From contig NC_083645.1 in assembly GCF_963576545.1 (NCBI RefSeq), positions 1,116,001 to 1,180,000 on the forward strand: a stretch of 64,000 nucleotides of DNA, read 5' to 3'. The notes beneath the pieces were generated by a model that was not told the DNA's origin, did no database searches, and worked only from the letters and a program-made list of their open reading frames with translations. This DNA comes from Limanda limanda (Eukaryota; Chordata; Actinopteri; Pleuronectiformes; Pleuronectidae). The translations under genes were made by a program, and so were the position numbers. Each line of letters opens with the position of its first letter. Within the stretch, counting starts at the first letter, position 1. Shown here piece by piece: positions 11,379-19,931 of the stretch.

Positions 11379-13505
11379 AAAGTCCCTCGTCCCCGAGGGA
11401 ACAACAAAGACTCCCAGGCGGTCAGGGGGCCTCCGTTCCCTCTGCGGCCGTGCAGCAGAGGGGGGTCCTGCCAACGTGGCATCTGGGGCATGGACCGAAA
11501 CCTCAGAGAGATCTTGTGGAGGAGCTCGAACAGTGTCCCCGACACCTCGCGTTCTAGTCTCTCCTCGCAGTGGGGTCGCCGTGCCTTGATAGGGAGCCAG
11601 CCTGTCTCTGTGGAGGGCAACTTTCCTATCTCTCAGCGGCAGTTGGACCCTGTACACGACTTCACTCACCCTCTCCAGGACCGTGCAGGGCCCCATCCAT
11701 TTGCTGTCCAGCTTTGGGCACCTGCCTTTCTTCCTCTGTGGGTTGAACACCCAGACCAACTCGCCGGCTTCGAAATGTCGTCCTCTGGTGTGTACGTCGT
11801 AGTTCCTCTTCTGCCTCGCCCCTGCACTCTGCAGCTGTCCCCTGGCAAACTTGTGAGCGGACTCCAGTCGATCCTGTAACTTCCTGGCATATTCAGGCCC
11901 CGGAGGATCCAGCGGGGTGTCTGGAGGCCTGCCCATCATCATCTCGCCCGGAGTTCGGATTTCTCTGCCTAGCATGAGTAGGGCGGGGGAGCAGGATGTG
12001 GAGTCTTGGGCAGCAGACCTGTATGCCATCAGCACGAGGGGGACATGGGTGTCCCAGTCCTTTTGGTGCTTAGCCGTCACTATGGCCAGTTGTTGTGACA
12101 GTGTGCGGTTGAACCGCTCGACCAGGCCGTCGCTCTGTGGGTGGAGGGGTGTGGTGCGTGTCTTATGGGAGCCCAGCTTTTCGCACATGGTTGCAAAGAC
12201 ACGGGACTCAAAGTTCCTGCCCTGGTCGGTGTGGATGACCTCAGGTGCCCCGAACTTGCTGAACATTCCCTCCACCAAAGCGTCTACGATAGTCTCCGCT
12301 TCCTGGTCAGGCAGGCTGTATGCTTCTGGCCACTTAGTGAAGTAGTCCATGACAGTGAGGACATAGCGGTTACCCCTTTCTGAGCGGGGAAATGGGCCCA
12401 GCACATCGACCCCGATTCTCTCCATAGGACCCCCTGTCGGAAACTGTTGGAGTTCGGCATGGGATCTGTCTGTGGGGCCTTTGCGTGTGGTGCAGCTGTC
12501 GCAGCGATGACAATAGTCTTCCACATCTCGCCTGTGTTGGCCCCAGTAGAATCCCTGTCGGAGCCGGCGAAGAGTCTTAGAGATCCCAAAGTGACCAGAT
12601 CCAGGAGCTCCGTGTACCGCACGGAGCACAGTCTGCTTCAGGGCCCGTGGAACCACGACCTGCCACCGTGTTTCTCCCGTAGCTGGTTCCTTCCACCCCC
12701 TTTGCAGCATACCATTACACAGGCGCAGGGTCTCAAACATTGACCATAGTCCTTTTGTGGCCCGAGAAAACACCGATATTTCCTCCCACAGCGGTTTGTG
12801 TCGTGCTGCCACCCACATGCATACTGGCTTGATGTCGCCATCCATCTCTTGGTTCTTCTTCCACTCCCCTGTATCCACAGCCACCAGTGGTTGATCGGCA
12901 GACGGACCCCCAGGTCCCACAGCTGCACATTTCACCGCAGTCCTTACGCATTCGCACTCCTGTGCCTCCCTTTTGTCACAGTAGCGGCAGCCGTCGCTGT
13001 GGCAGGGCCGCCGGGAGAGTGCATCTGCGTTACCATGTTGTTGACCTGGTCTGTGTACCACTGTGAAGTCATAAGCCTGCAGTTCCTCGATCCAGCGTGC
13101 CAGCTGGCCTTCCGGCTCCTTGAAAGACATTAACCACTGTAAAGCGGAGTGATCCGTCCGGACAGTGAAGTGGAGGCCCCCAAGATAATACTTGAAGTGG
13201 CGGATGGCGCTGACCACAGCGAGTAGTTCCCGCCTGGTGACACAGTAGCGACGTTCAGCTTTGTTGAATGTCCTGCTGTAGTACGCCACCACTCTTTCTC
13301 CCCCAGGTGTCAACTGGGTCAATACCGCACCTGAGCCAACGTTGCTGGCATCCGTGTCCAGAACGAAAGGGAGCGTGAGGTCAGGTGGGGAGAGGATCGG
13401 TGCCTCCAGCAGTGCTTCCTGCAGCGAAGTAAACGCTGTCTGACACTTTTCTGTCCATAAGAACTCCTCTCCTTTCTTCAGCAGGCAGAACAAGGGCGCA
13501 GCTAT
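11364..13505 (-). CDS. pol: RNase H and integrase of the gypsy element
   Basis: The ORF has 713 codons, frameshifted relative to RT. Residues counted from the Met at 13493: RNase H motifs are VLDTDAS (about 45-50), TRREL (E89), RTDHSAL (D114) and NADALSRR (D157). The integrase zinc finger is H294-H301-C328-C331. The catalytic core has D363 (IGVDVLGPF), D423 (HTDQGRNF) and E459 (SDGLVERFNRT), with the DD35E spacing. A GPY/F-like module (WMGPCTVLERVSEVVYRVQL) follows, then a basic, low-complexity tail. RNase H removes template RNA and integrase inserts the cDNA. All catalytic residues are intact, so the only obvious defect is separation from RT by the frameshift. The stop codon abuts the 3' LTR. 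Confidence 0.95.
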   Translation of the reverse strand: MAAPLFCLLKKGEEFLWTEKCQTAFTSLQEALLEAPILSPPDLTLPFVLDTDASNVGSGAVLTQLTPGGERVVAYYSRTFNKAERRYCVTRRELLAVVSAIRHFKYYLGGLHFTVRTDHSALQWLMSFKEPEGQLARWIEELQAYDFTVVHRPGQQHGNADALSRRPCHSDGCRYCDKREAQECECVRTAVKCAAVGPGGPSADQPLVAVDTGEWKKNQEMDGDIKPVCMWVAARHKPLWEEISVFSRATKGLWSMFETLRLCNGMLQRGWKEPATGETRWQVVVPRALKQTVLRAVHGAPGSGHFGISKTLRRLRQGFYWGQHRRDVEDYCHRCDSCTTRKGPTDRSHAELQQFPTGGPMERIGVDVLGPFPRSERGNRYVLTVMDYFTKWPEAYSLPDQEAETIVDALVEGMFSKFGAPEVIHTDQGRNFESRVFATMCEKLGSHKTRTTPLHPQSDGLVERFNRTLSQQLAIVTAKHQKDWDTHVPLVLMAYRSAAQDSTSCSPALLMLGREIRTPGEMMMGRPPDTPLDPPGPEYARKLQDRLESAHKFARGQLQSAGARQKRNYDVHTRGRHFEAGELVWVFNPQRKKGRCPKLDSKWMGPCTVLERVSEVVYRVQLPLRDRKVALHRDRLAPYQGTATPLRGETRTRGVGDTVRAPPQDLSEVSVHAPDATLAGPPSAARPQRERRPPDRLGVFVVPSGTRDFDGGR

Positions 13506-14362
13506 TCAGGAAAACCCTTCACGAACCTTCTGTAATAGGAGGACAGTCCGAGGAAACTCTTTAAGTCTTGGACAGAGCCGGGGGTGGGCCAGTCCTTCAC
13601 TGCTTGCACTTTTGCTTCCATGGTGCCAACACCCCCCTCACCAACCGTGTGACCAAGGAAAGTCACTTCCCGTCTCATGAAGCAGCACTTCTGGGGATGC
13701 AGTTTTGGTCCTGCTGCTGCCACCCTCTCTAACACACGTTTGAGGGACCTGAGGGAAGACTCAAAGGATTCCCCATGTACCAGGATATCGTCCAGATATA
13801 CGACACACTCTCGGCGGGGAATATCAGCCAGCACCTTGTCCATCAGCCTCTCGAACGTGGCGGGGGCATTGCAGAGGCCAAATGGGAGAACCTTAAACTG
13901 CCACAAACCTCCGCTAGTGATGAAGGCAGCTTTGGGTCTGGCATCAGGGGCGAGGGGGACCTGCCAATATCCGCTGCACAGATCCAGCGAGGAGAACCAG
14001 GACGACCCTGCCACTGCATCAAGGGCCTCATCAATGCGCGGAAGGGGATAGGAATCCTTTTTGGTCACTTTGTTGAGGGGCCTGAAGTCCACACAGAATC
14101 GAAAGTCGTCCTTCTGCTTTTTGGGGACCATAACTACTGGGGAGGCCCATGAGCTGGAGGAGGGCTCAATGAGTCCAGCCTGTTGTAACACCCGCAGCGT
14201 TTTGTCGGCGGCTACTTGTCTGGCCAGGGGAAGGCGTCGTGGTCTCATCCTGATGGGCTGTGCCTCTCCTATGTCGATGTCGTGTTCGATGAGATCAGTC
14301 CGACCAACATCGTTCTCTGACAAAGAAAAACAGTCCTTGAACTCCAGCAGAAGCTGTAGTAG
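13502..14362 (-). CDS. pol: Reverse transcriptase domain of the gypsy element
   Basis: This frame continues directly after the TGA at 14363-14365 for 286 codons. Conserved RT blocks are present in order: ASPVVMVPKK, FRFCVDFRPLN, SSLDLCSGYWQ (first catalytic Asp), LPFGLCNAPATF, and VVYLDDILVH (the YxDD catalytic pair). These are followed by KCCFMRREVTFLGH and the LKSFLGLSSYYRRFV thumb and connection motif. It would copy element RNA to DNA in the particle. The frame stops at TAG (13502) just after YYRRFV. At that point the sequence encoding IAAPL, which normally continues this motif in gypsy elements, appears in another frame. That indicates a 1-nt deletion near 13505. Confidence 0.95.
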   Translation of the reverse strand, partial: LLQLLLEFKDCFSLSENDVGRTDLIEHDIDIGEAQPIRMRPRRLPLARQVAADKTLRVLQQAGLIEPSSSSWASPVVMVPKKQKDDFRFCVDFRPLNKVTKKDSYPLPRIDEALDAVAGSSWFSSLDLCSGYWQVPLAPDARPKAAFITSGGLWQFKVLPFGLCNAPATFERLMDKVLADIPRRECVVYLDDILVHGESFESSLRSLKRVLERVAAAGPKLHPQKCCFMRREVTFLGHTVGEGGVGTMEAKVQAVKDWPTPGSVQDLKSFLGLSSYYRRFVKGFPE

Positions 14363-15085
14363 TCAAGTCTGTTGGTTGTGGGTCAGTCCTTCACGGTTGT
14401 TCTGCCAGACCCCCTTCACCGCCAGTGTTCTCTCTTCTCCCTCCGGCTGTGTGGCGGGGGCTGGTCGTGGATGGACGCCAGTGGTTGTTGGGGTGGGAGA
14501 TGGTGCAGGTAGCGTCTCTGTTGTAATGTTGTGAGCCACAAGGCAGCCTGGCTGGGGCGGTCGTCGATGCATCTGGATAGTGTGTCCATCTGGAAAAGTG
14601 AGGGTCCCCCTCCTTGTACTAATGACACAGTCCAATGCCCCAAGAACATCCAGCCCCAGTATACAATCTTCGAGGTTCGCCACCCACACTGGACAGCGAG
14701 CAGATCTCCTCCCCAACCCCAGAGTCACTAATGTTTCCCCCACCATAGGTGTTCGCTCCACGGTGACTGTCTGCAGTTTCACTATGGTGGGGAAAATATC
14801 TGTTTTCTTCTTCACCATCTCTGGTTTCACCAGCGTCGCTGAAGAGCCTGTGTCCACCAGTGCAAAACACTCTGTCCCCCCAATAGTCAATGGTGCAAAC
14901 CAGCAGTCTCCGATCCACCTTTGGCCTAGCATGATGAGCCGTTCCAGCTGGTTGTCAACCTCAACTGCTGCTGGAAGCACTCCCACATCATCAGTGCAGC
15001 TTAATGTCTCTTTATTTGTAGGGAGCCGGGAAACAGCAGTAGGGGTCCGCATCGTCCCGATTATGCGGTCCCTGGCTCGTTTCCC
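14363..15085 (-). CDS. pro: Aspartic protease region of the gypsy element
   Basis: The frame lies -1 relative to gag and is open from the slippery site to a TGA. An internal ATG occurs at 15052. Counting from that Met, ALVDTGSSATLV (catalytic DTG at about residues 67-69) is the retropepsin active site, and ILGLDVLG is the conserved ILG element. The enzyme would process Gag and Pol. The C-terminal 60 or so residues are Pro/Thr-rich and link to RT. The closing TGA (14363-14365) is followed in the same frame by sequence that continues directly into RT, so protease and RT were probably one ORF. The TGA is either a mutation (CGA to TGA is plausible) or a leaky stop. Confidence 0.9.
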   Translation of the reverse strand, partial: GKRARDRIIGTMRTPTAVSRLPTNKETLSCTDDVGVLPAAVEVDNQLERLIMLGQRWIGDCWFAPLTIGGTECFALVDTGSSATLVKPEMVKKKTDIFPTIVKLQTVTVERTPMVGETLVTLGLGRRSARCPVWVANLEDCILGLDVLGALDCVISTRRGTLTFPDGHTIQMHRRPPQPGCLVAHNITTETLPAPSPTPTTTGVHPRPAPATQPEGEERTLAVKGVWQNNREGLTHNQQT

Positions 15086-16104
15086 TGGTTAGCTGGGTTG
15101 CGAGGGCATTGTCGAACCAGGTGGCCAGGCTGTCCATATCCCCAGCAGACCCTTGCATGAGGTCTTGGGGGCCGCTCCTCTCGCAGTGTGGTGGCACGCA
15201 CAAGCTGCGTTAGCTTTTCCACCCAGGCAGGTTCTGCTGTAGTTAGCTCGGCTCCACGTGCAGCTCTCACTTGTGCAGTAATATCCACCGCAGTTTTCCA
15301 TGTCCCCGCACACAGCATCTCTCTTTCTGTAGCTAATTCCAAAGCCGCCTGGAGGGATCCGGGGTGGGCTAGCAATGTCTGGATACGCAGGTCAGCTGGT
15401 AATAAGGCCTGCAGGAAATGGTCGCGGGCTAACTCACTCTGGATGACCGGAGGCATGTGAGTATAGGTGCGGTGGACCAGCCCCTCAATGTCGTTGGCGA
15501 GGTCCCTCAGCAGCTCCCCAGGCCGACGCTGTCTACTGCACAGTTCAGAGCGAAGCAGGCTGGCTGTTGAACACAATCCGAACCGTCTCTTTAGCGCCCC
15601 CACTAATGCATCATAGTCACTCCTCTCAGCGGGGCTTAACAGCAACAGGCTTGTCAGAGCATCTCCAGTAAGGCACATAGCAAGCTGAAGGGCTTTCTCT
15701 TCCACACACCATCTTCCAGCCTGGGCTAACAGTTCAAATTGTGCATGAAATACTTCCCAGTTAGCTTTCCCGTCGTATCTGGGGGTTTTCATTGACGGTG
15801 GGAGGGCCTCTCTGTGTGGCTCCACCCGCGAACTGCGGCCTGCCGTTTCCCCGTCGCGCCGCTCCCGACTGAAGCCGGCCCCTCCGGCCATTCTCCGGGC
15901 CATGTCTCTCACCCCCTCCATGTGCGCGGCTGCACCCCGTCCCTCGTCAGCGCTGCTCTCATCCGGACGGTCGGCTTCTTTCTTGAACTCCATCCTCCGG
16001 GTCATTTCTCTCACCCGCTCTCTGAGTTCGGCGGCACTCTGTCCCTCGTCCGCGCTGGTATAATCCGCACGGTCGGCTTCCTTTTTGATCTTCTTTAAAC
16101 TCAT
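15061..16104 (-). CDS. gag: Gag polyprotein of the gypsy element
   Basis: The ORF has 347 codons and starts 61 nt after the 5' LTR. The N-terminus contains two tandem copies of a charged segment of about 32 residues (KKEADR...SADEG...RRM). The middle is the capsid-like retrotransposon gag region (FHAQFELLAQ..., LTGDA, LRDLANDIEGLVHR). The C-terminus, near residues 320-333, holds a nucleocapsid zinc knuckle CWGYGQPGHLVRQC, in which the second Cys of the CX2CX4HX4C pattern is replaced by Tyr (TAT where TGT is expected). The product would form the particle that packages element RNA. The last codons overlap a GGGAAAC slippery site leading to the protease frame. The ATG at 16104 is the first in frame after the leader. 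Confidence 0.93.
   Translation of the reverse strand: MSLKKIKKEADRADYTSADEGQSAAELRERVREMTRRMEFKKEADRPDESSADEGRGAAAHMEGVRDMARRMAGGAGFSRERRDGETAGRSSRVEPHREALPPSMKTPRYDGKANWEVFHAQFELLAQAGRWCVEEKALQLAMCLTGDALTSLLLLSPAERSDYDALVGALKRRFGLCSTASLLRSELCSRQRRPGELLRDLANDIEGLVHRTYTHMPPVIQSELARDHFLQALLPADLRIQTLLAHPGSLQAALELATEREMLCAGTWKTAVDITAQVRAARGAELTTAEPAWVEKLTQLVRATTLREERPPRPHARVCWGYGQPGHLVRQCPRNPANQGNEPGTA
15079..15085 (-). promoter_or_regulatory. -1 ribosomal frameshift heptamer (gag to pro)
   Basis: The element strand reads G GGA AAC in the gag frame, 15 nt before the gag TAA. This is the X XXY YYZ form. Slipping back one base enters exactly the protease frame. A 6-bp stem (CCGCAT/ATGCGG, 15063-15068 with 15047-15052) starts 10 nt downstream. 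Its loop bases CGGGA (15055-15059) can pair with TCCCG at 15027-15031, a possible H-type pseudoknot. Confidence 0.8.
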
Positions 16105-16151
16105 TGTAGGTCGCTCTGAGCTCGTAGCGGAATCCGGAGGCGACTCTTTTT

Positions 16152-16164
16152 ACTTCTGACACCA
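16152..16164 (-). other. Primer-binding site, tRNA-Leu type
   Basis: On the element strand, TGGTGTCAGAAGT starts one base after the 5' LTR. TGGTGTCAG complements the CTGACACCA 3' end of vertebrate tRNA-Leu. This is where reverse transcription would be primed. Confidence 0.8.
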
Positions 16165-16165
16165 A

Positions 16166-16472
16166 TGTAACGTCCTCCCGTAATGAGGACAGGAGGCTTC
16201 TTCGTCGTCTGGTAACTTTATTGACTTTTTCATGTGAACATGTGTCTTTTCATTCATTCCGACTCTCGCGCACAGCAACAACAAAACCACTTCCTCATTG
16301 CCGCCCAATCCCCCGTAAAACCAGCCAATGAGAGAGCCTCTTTACCATAGAACCCATCCTATTAGTCAAAACCATCACATGTCCCGCCCCCGACCCCTTC
16401 ACTGTCGCCCAGGACATCAGAACACTCTTTAAACACAACAAATTACTTGAACAATAACCCCAGTCCGTTACA
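16166..16472 (-). repeat. 5' LTR of the gypsy element
   Basis: This 307-bp direct repeat is the upstream LTR for minus-strand transcription. It has TG...CA ends and the 7-bp terminal inverted repeat TGTAACG/CGTTACA. A CCAAT-type motif (attgg on the element strand) and an AATAAA signal (plus-strand tttatt near 16217) are visible. I see no convincing TATA box. It is followed after one base by the primer-binding site. Confidence 0.96.
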
Positions 16473-17199
16473 ATATTTTTTCTTTGTCTTCTTCCCTTTC
16501 TTTCTCTATTTCTATTACTGTCACTCTATTTTCTCCCTTTAATTGCGAGCTTCTCCCCCACTCTCTCACTCCTTCCACCCCCACCTCCCTCTTCCGAGTA
16601 GGGCCCTATAACCAACAGTGATTTGATTACTGTGTGTAGCTACGGTCTTTCTTTGTTATCAGCCTTCATAAATGTTTAAAGAGCATTAAGGAGACGCAAA
16701 CAGAGCAGACGGACAGAGGGGATATCTTAATGCTTAAATGACCATTACCCTTCTCCATTTACAGATTAAAAGCTTTACTTTGTTTCCTCTGCCTACTACT
16801 CATCCTTCCCCTGCTCACCACTGCCGCTCCCTCTGCATTTGCCCTTCGGGGCTCTGGCGAATCACTTTTGTTTAGGTAGATGATGGCAGTGAAGAAAAGA
16901 TAAGACAGGAGAGGAGTAGAAGAGGAGGGACAAAAGGGTGTAAGGGAGTGGAGGAAAAACACTAAAACTGGTCTAGGTAACAAGTGTAATTAAATCATCT
17001 TACTGAAAGTCATGATTTATACAATGGGTATGATGCAGTATGGCTGAAAGATTTGAAAGGTGTAAGCAGAGTTTAAAATGACTTGAACATAGTACATGTT
17101 AGGATAAATATATTATAAGTGCTTGGCATTGATGAAGCTGTTGGGTTTTGTTCTGCTAGTGAAGTGCCCATTCTAAACAGGTAGGTATTGGGCTGCCCT
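16473..17199. other. Intergenic, pyrimidine-rich start
   Basis: Pyrimidine-rich sequence follows the gypsy element (16475-16595). There is no gene support. Confidence 0.4.
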
Positions 17200-17405
17200 G
17201 TGCACATAGCCAATATCTTCCGCCGCAAACTAAAAACATACTTCTTCGACTACACCTTGAATAAAATTTTGAAACTAACAATTTAGTAGCACTTAAATGG
17301 CATTTACTTTCTTGATTCTTGTTGTTCTGGGTTTGTACCCTCTGGGTTGAATGCACTTATTGTAAGTCGCTTTGGATAAAAGCGTCAGCTAAATGAAATG
17401 TTATA
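17200..17405 (+). mobile_element. LINE 3' end fragment with AAATG-type tail
   Basis: Plus-strand sequence near 17218-17260 reads like the C-terminus of a LINE ORF2 (FRRKLKTYFFDYTL). It is followed by the widespread fish tail gtaagtcgctttggataaaagcgtc and agctaaatgaaatg. It may be the 3' end of the LINE family seen at 1-1480, which I cannot confirm by eye. Confidence 0.6.
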
Positions 17406-19869
17406 CCGAGGACGGTGCAGGATCGCAATGCAGTCTGGATTGAAGTGGCAGACGACATCTCAGCAGCGCCATTGAGTGGGCTGCGGCAGGAAAATAAGTC
17501 CAAATAGGTCGGGAAAACTCTGATGTTCTGAGGGCCACGGGTCCAGTCGAGGCACAGCCGGAACAGGAAGCAGCAACCAGCCATCAGGTCGCCAGGCCAC
17601 CAGCAGCTGAGCCTGAGCAAGAGAAGCAGCTGCAAGCGCCAGCCACAAGGTGCCATGGCGACGGGACCGTGCAAGGTCGGGAACAGACCGGGCCAGAAAG
17701 AGAAGGGACAGTCCTGAGATTAAGGCAGATGAGGGTCCAGTCGGGATAGGATCTGAGTGGAAAAATCCTCAGGTTGGTGTGTACACCAGCGATGAGGGGA
17801 GGCTATCTGATCGGCAGCTAACAGCCAACAGCTGATCTTCAGAGATGGTGAGTACGCTGACTACACAAGCAGCACAGAGTTACTAAAAGTTAAGCCAGGA
17901 GCAGATATGGAGCAAATCTCTAAGTAGTCAATTAGCAGTGGATCTAGTAGCAATGAGAAGGACAGTTTGCACAAAAAACATGAATAAGCTGTGGACTGCA
18001 AAGCGACGACATACACACCAGCTTCCTAGCCGCAATGACACTCACACTTTTTCTGTAGTTTTTCTGTTACATGTAGAATTCGGCCAACAAGGCCACTCAC
18101 AGAGGCATAGCTCAGCACAGTCCCCTTAAGAAACCAAATTTTATTTCATTGCAACTGGATTTTTGTACGTACTCATAAATATCAATCCCCTGAACTTGAT
18201 TGATAGTTTTAACCAAGATCCATGAATTATTCTCTGAGAAATGAATGGGAATTTGGAAAAATTCCCTATCTGGCAAGGTTAATGACAGTGAAATAAAATT
18301 CCTGGATCCGACAATTGATCTGGATCCGGACCAAAGTTTATTGGGTTCTTTGCAGACTCATACCACATACTTCCACCAAGTTTGGTGATAACCTGATCAG
18401 TAGTTTTGATGTCATCTTGCTAACCAACAGACAGACTGTTAGTTTGCAAGATATATATAGCAAAAAAATATAGTGGCTTCTCTGCGAACTTAATAACTCC
18501 TTGGGTACAATACAGTGACAATAGAATTTGAGTTGTCACCTTTATCACACCTGCTTAACTGTCAGCCAAAAGATGATATGTGGCAAGTTGGACTGTAAGT
18601 TGCCAAAACCACCACCCTGCATTCTTTGGATGGTGAATGGCGGATGTAATCAAATCAAAAGAATAGAGGTGGATTTGAGAGAAATAGAATCTGAGGCCTG
18701 AATACAATCAGCATTACTGGTAAGAGATGAGCTGCAGAAGCTGAAAATACTCCTCGGCGGCTCAATGGCAGTGCAGGAGGAGATGCAGAACACACGCATA
18801 CACACACACACACACACACACACTAACAACACACTGACATGTATTTTGCTTGTGTTCATGTGCGGGTGCCCTCTCTTTCTATGACACACACACACACACA
18901 TCACAAACAAGCAACAGTTTGTTGAGGAGCACCCAATTGGTCATTCTTTTTGCCAGTGGGGAAGAAACTCGTCTGATTATTACACACTGTCTGTGTGTGA
19001 CTCTCTATTTTCTCTCAGGTATTCCTCTCTTTATGAGGACTTTCCATGTTTTACAATGAAAAATGATTAGCCTGATATTCAAATGCTTGTTTGGACTTAA
19101 TCTATGACATATATGCTCACTTTTTACTTTTAATCACACATTACTGCAACACAGAAGGGATTGAACCAAAACTCTCTTTATGAAAGGTTTGTATTTGCTC
19201 TTCCAAACACCTGGGGCTCTATTTTTGAGAATCAATGGTGCACAGCACGAGAGCACAGGGTGTGTCAAGTGATACATGTTAATTTCTGTGGCCTGAGGTG
19301 CACAGTGTAACTGCAGCAGAGTGGCAAACAGCATGCAAGATTTATCAGAATATATTAACAGCTGGTATGACCAATCAACCCCTTTTCCTTCCAGTCAAGG
19401 CTGAACATTATCAGAGGAGAGTGGAGTCAACTGATGGAGCTGGAAACCAATGTCTTTGTGCTGAAGGATGTGCAGAGATGCCATTTTAATTGAATTATTT
19501 TTTCACGAGACAGACCATTTAGTTACTGTGTTGCTGTAGACGTTAGAGAACCACGTCTAAATGTAGCAGATGGGAATTAATAGAGGATGAGGTCACTGTC
19601 TCTGGACTCCATGTATTGCGGAACATAATGACAGAGTTCAGTAGATGAACACAATTCACACCACAGACACATGACTTGGAGGGTTTGTAGAGCTGTGATT
19701 GCTCAGTGTGGGGGGTTTCTCTCTTAGAGTTCCAGCTTAAGCCATTACTAGAGGTAGAGCTAGTGACTTGAATTGTAAATGCTCAGGAACCACAATCGTC
19801 CTCCATAACACCAATGTCCGATTCAGGGGATTGAAGGAAAGACCTCCACCTAAAAAGAGCCCTGTCCAG

Positions 19870-19931
19870 CTCCTTTGCTGGACAGCAAAGGAGCATTGGG
19901 TATTTCACTTCATACATGAAGTGAAATACCC
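19870..19931. repeat. Two adjacent perfect hairpins
   Basis: The first hairpin has 11-bp arms CTCCTTTGCTG/CAGCAAAGGAG with a 2-nt loop (19870-19893). The second has perfect 16-bp arms GGGTATTTCACTTCAT/ATGAAGTGAAATACCC with a 2-nt loop (19898-19931). They are four bases apart. No known element class was recognised. Confidence 0.85.

Larger units (their letters stand above)
11057..16472 (-). mobile_element. Complete Ty3/gypsy LTR retrotransposon
   Basis: The element is 5416 bp and is transcribed from the minus strand. Two 307-bp direct repeats (11057-11363 and 16166-16472) begin TGTAACG and end CGTTACA. Outside them is a short ATAT target duplication. Reading leftward from the right LTR come a tRNA-Leu-like primer site, gag, protease, reverse transcriptase, RNase H and a DD35E integrase, then a polypurine tract next to the left LTR. 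RT-RH-IN order and a GPY/F-like C-terminal module place it in Ty3/gypsy. The LTRs looked identical in a by-eye comparison, so insertion is recent. Even so, pol has an in-frame UGA and a 1-nt frameshift, and the gag zinc knuckle is damaged, so this copy is probably not autonomous. Confidence 0.97.

Noticed and set aside
11338..15460. Many plus-strand ORFs of 80-170 codons across the gypsy element
   Set aside because: They are antisense shadows of gag, pro and pol, whose motifs are all on the minus strand.
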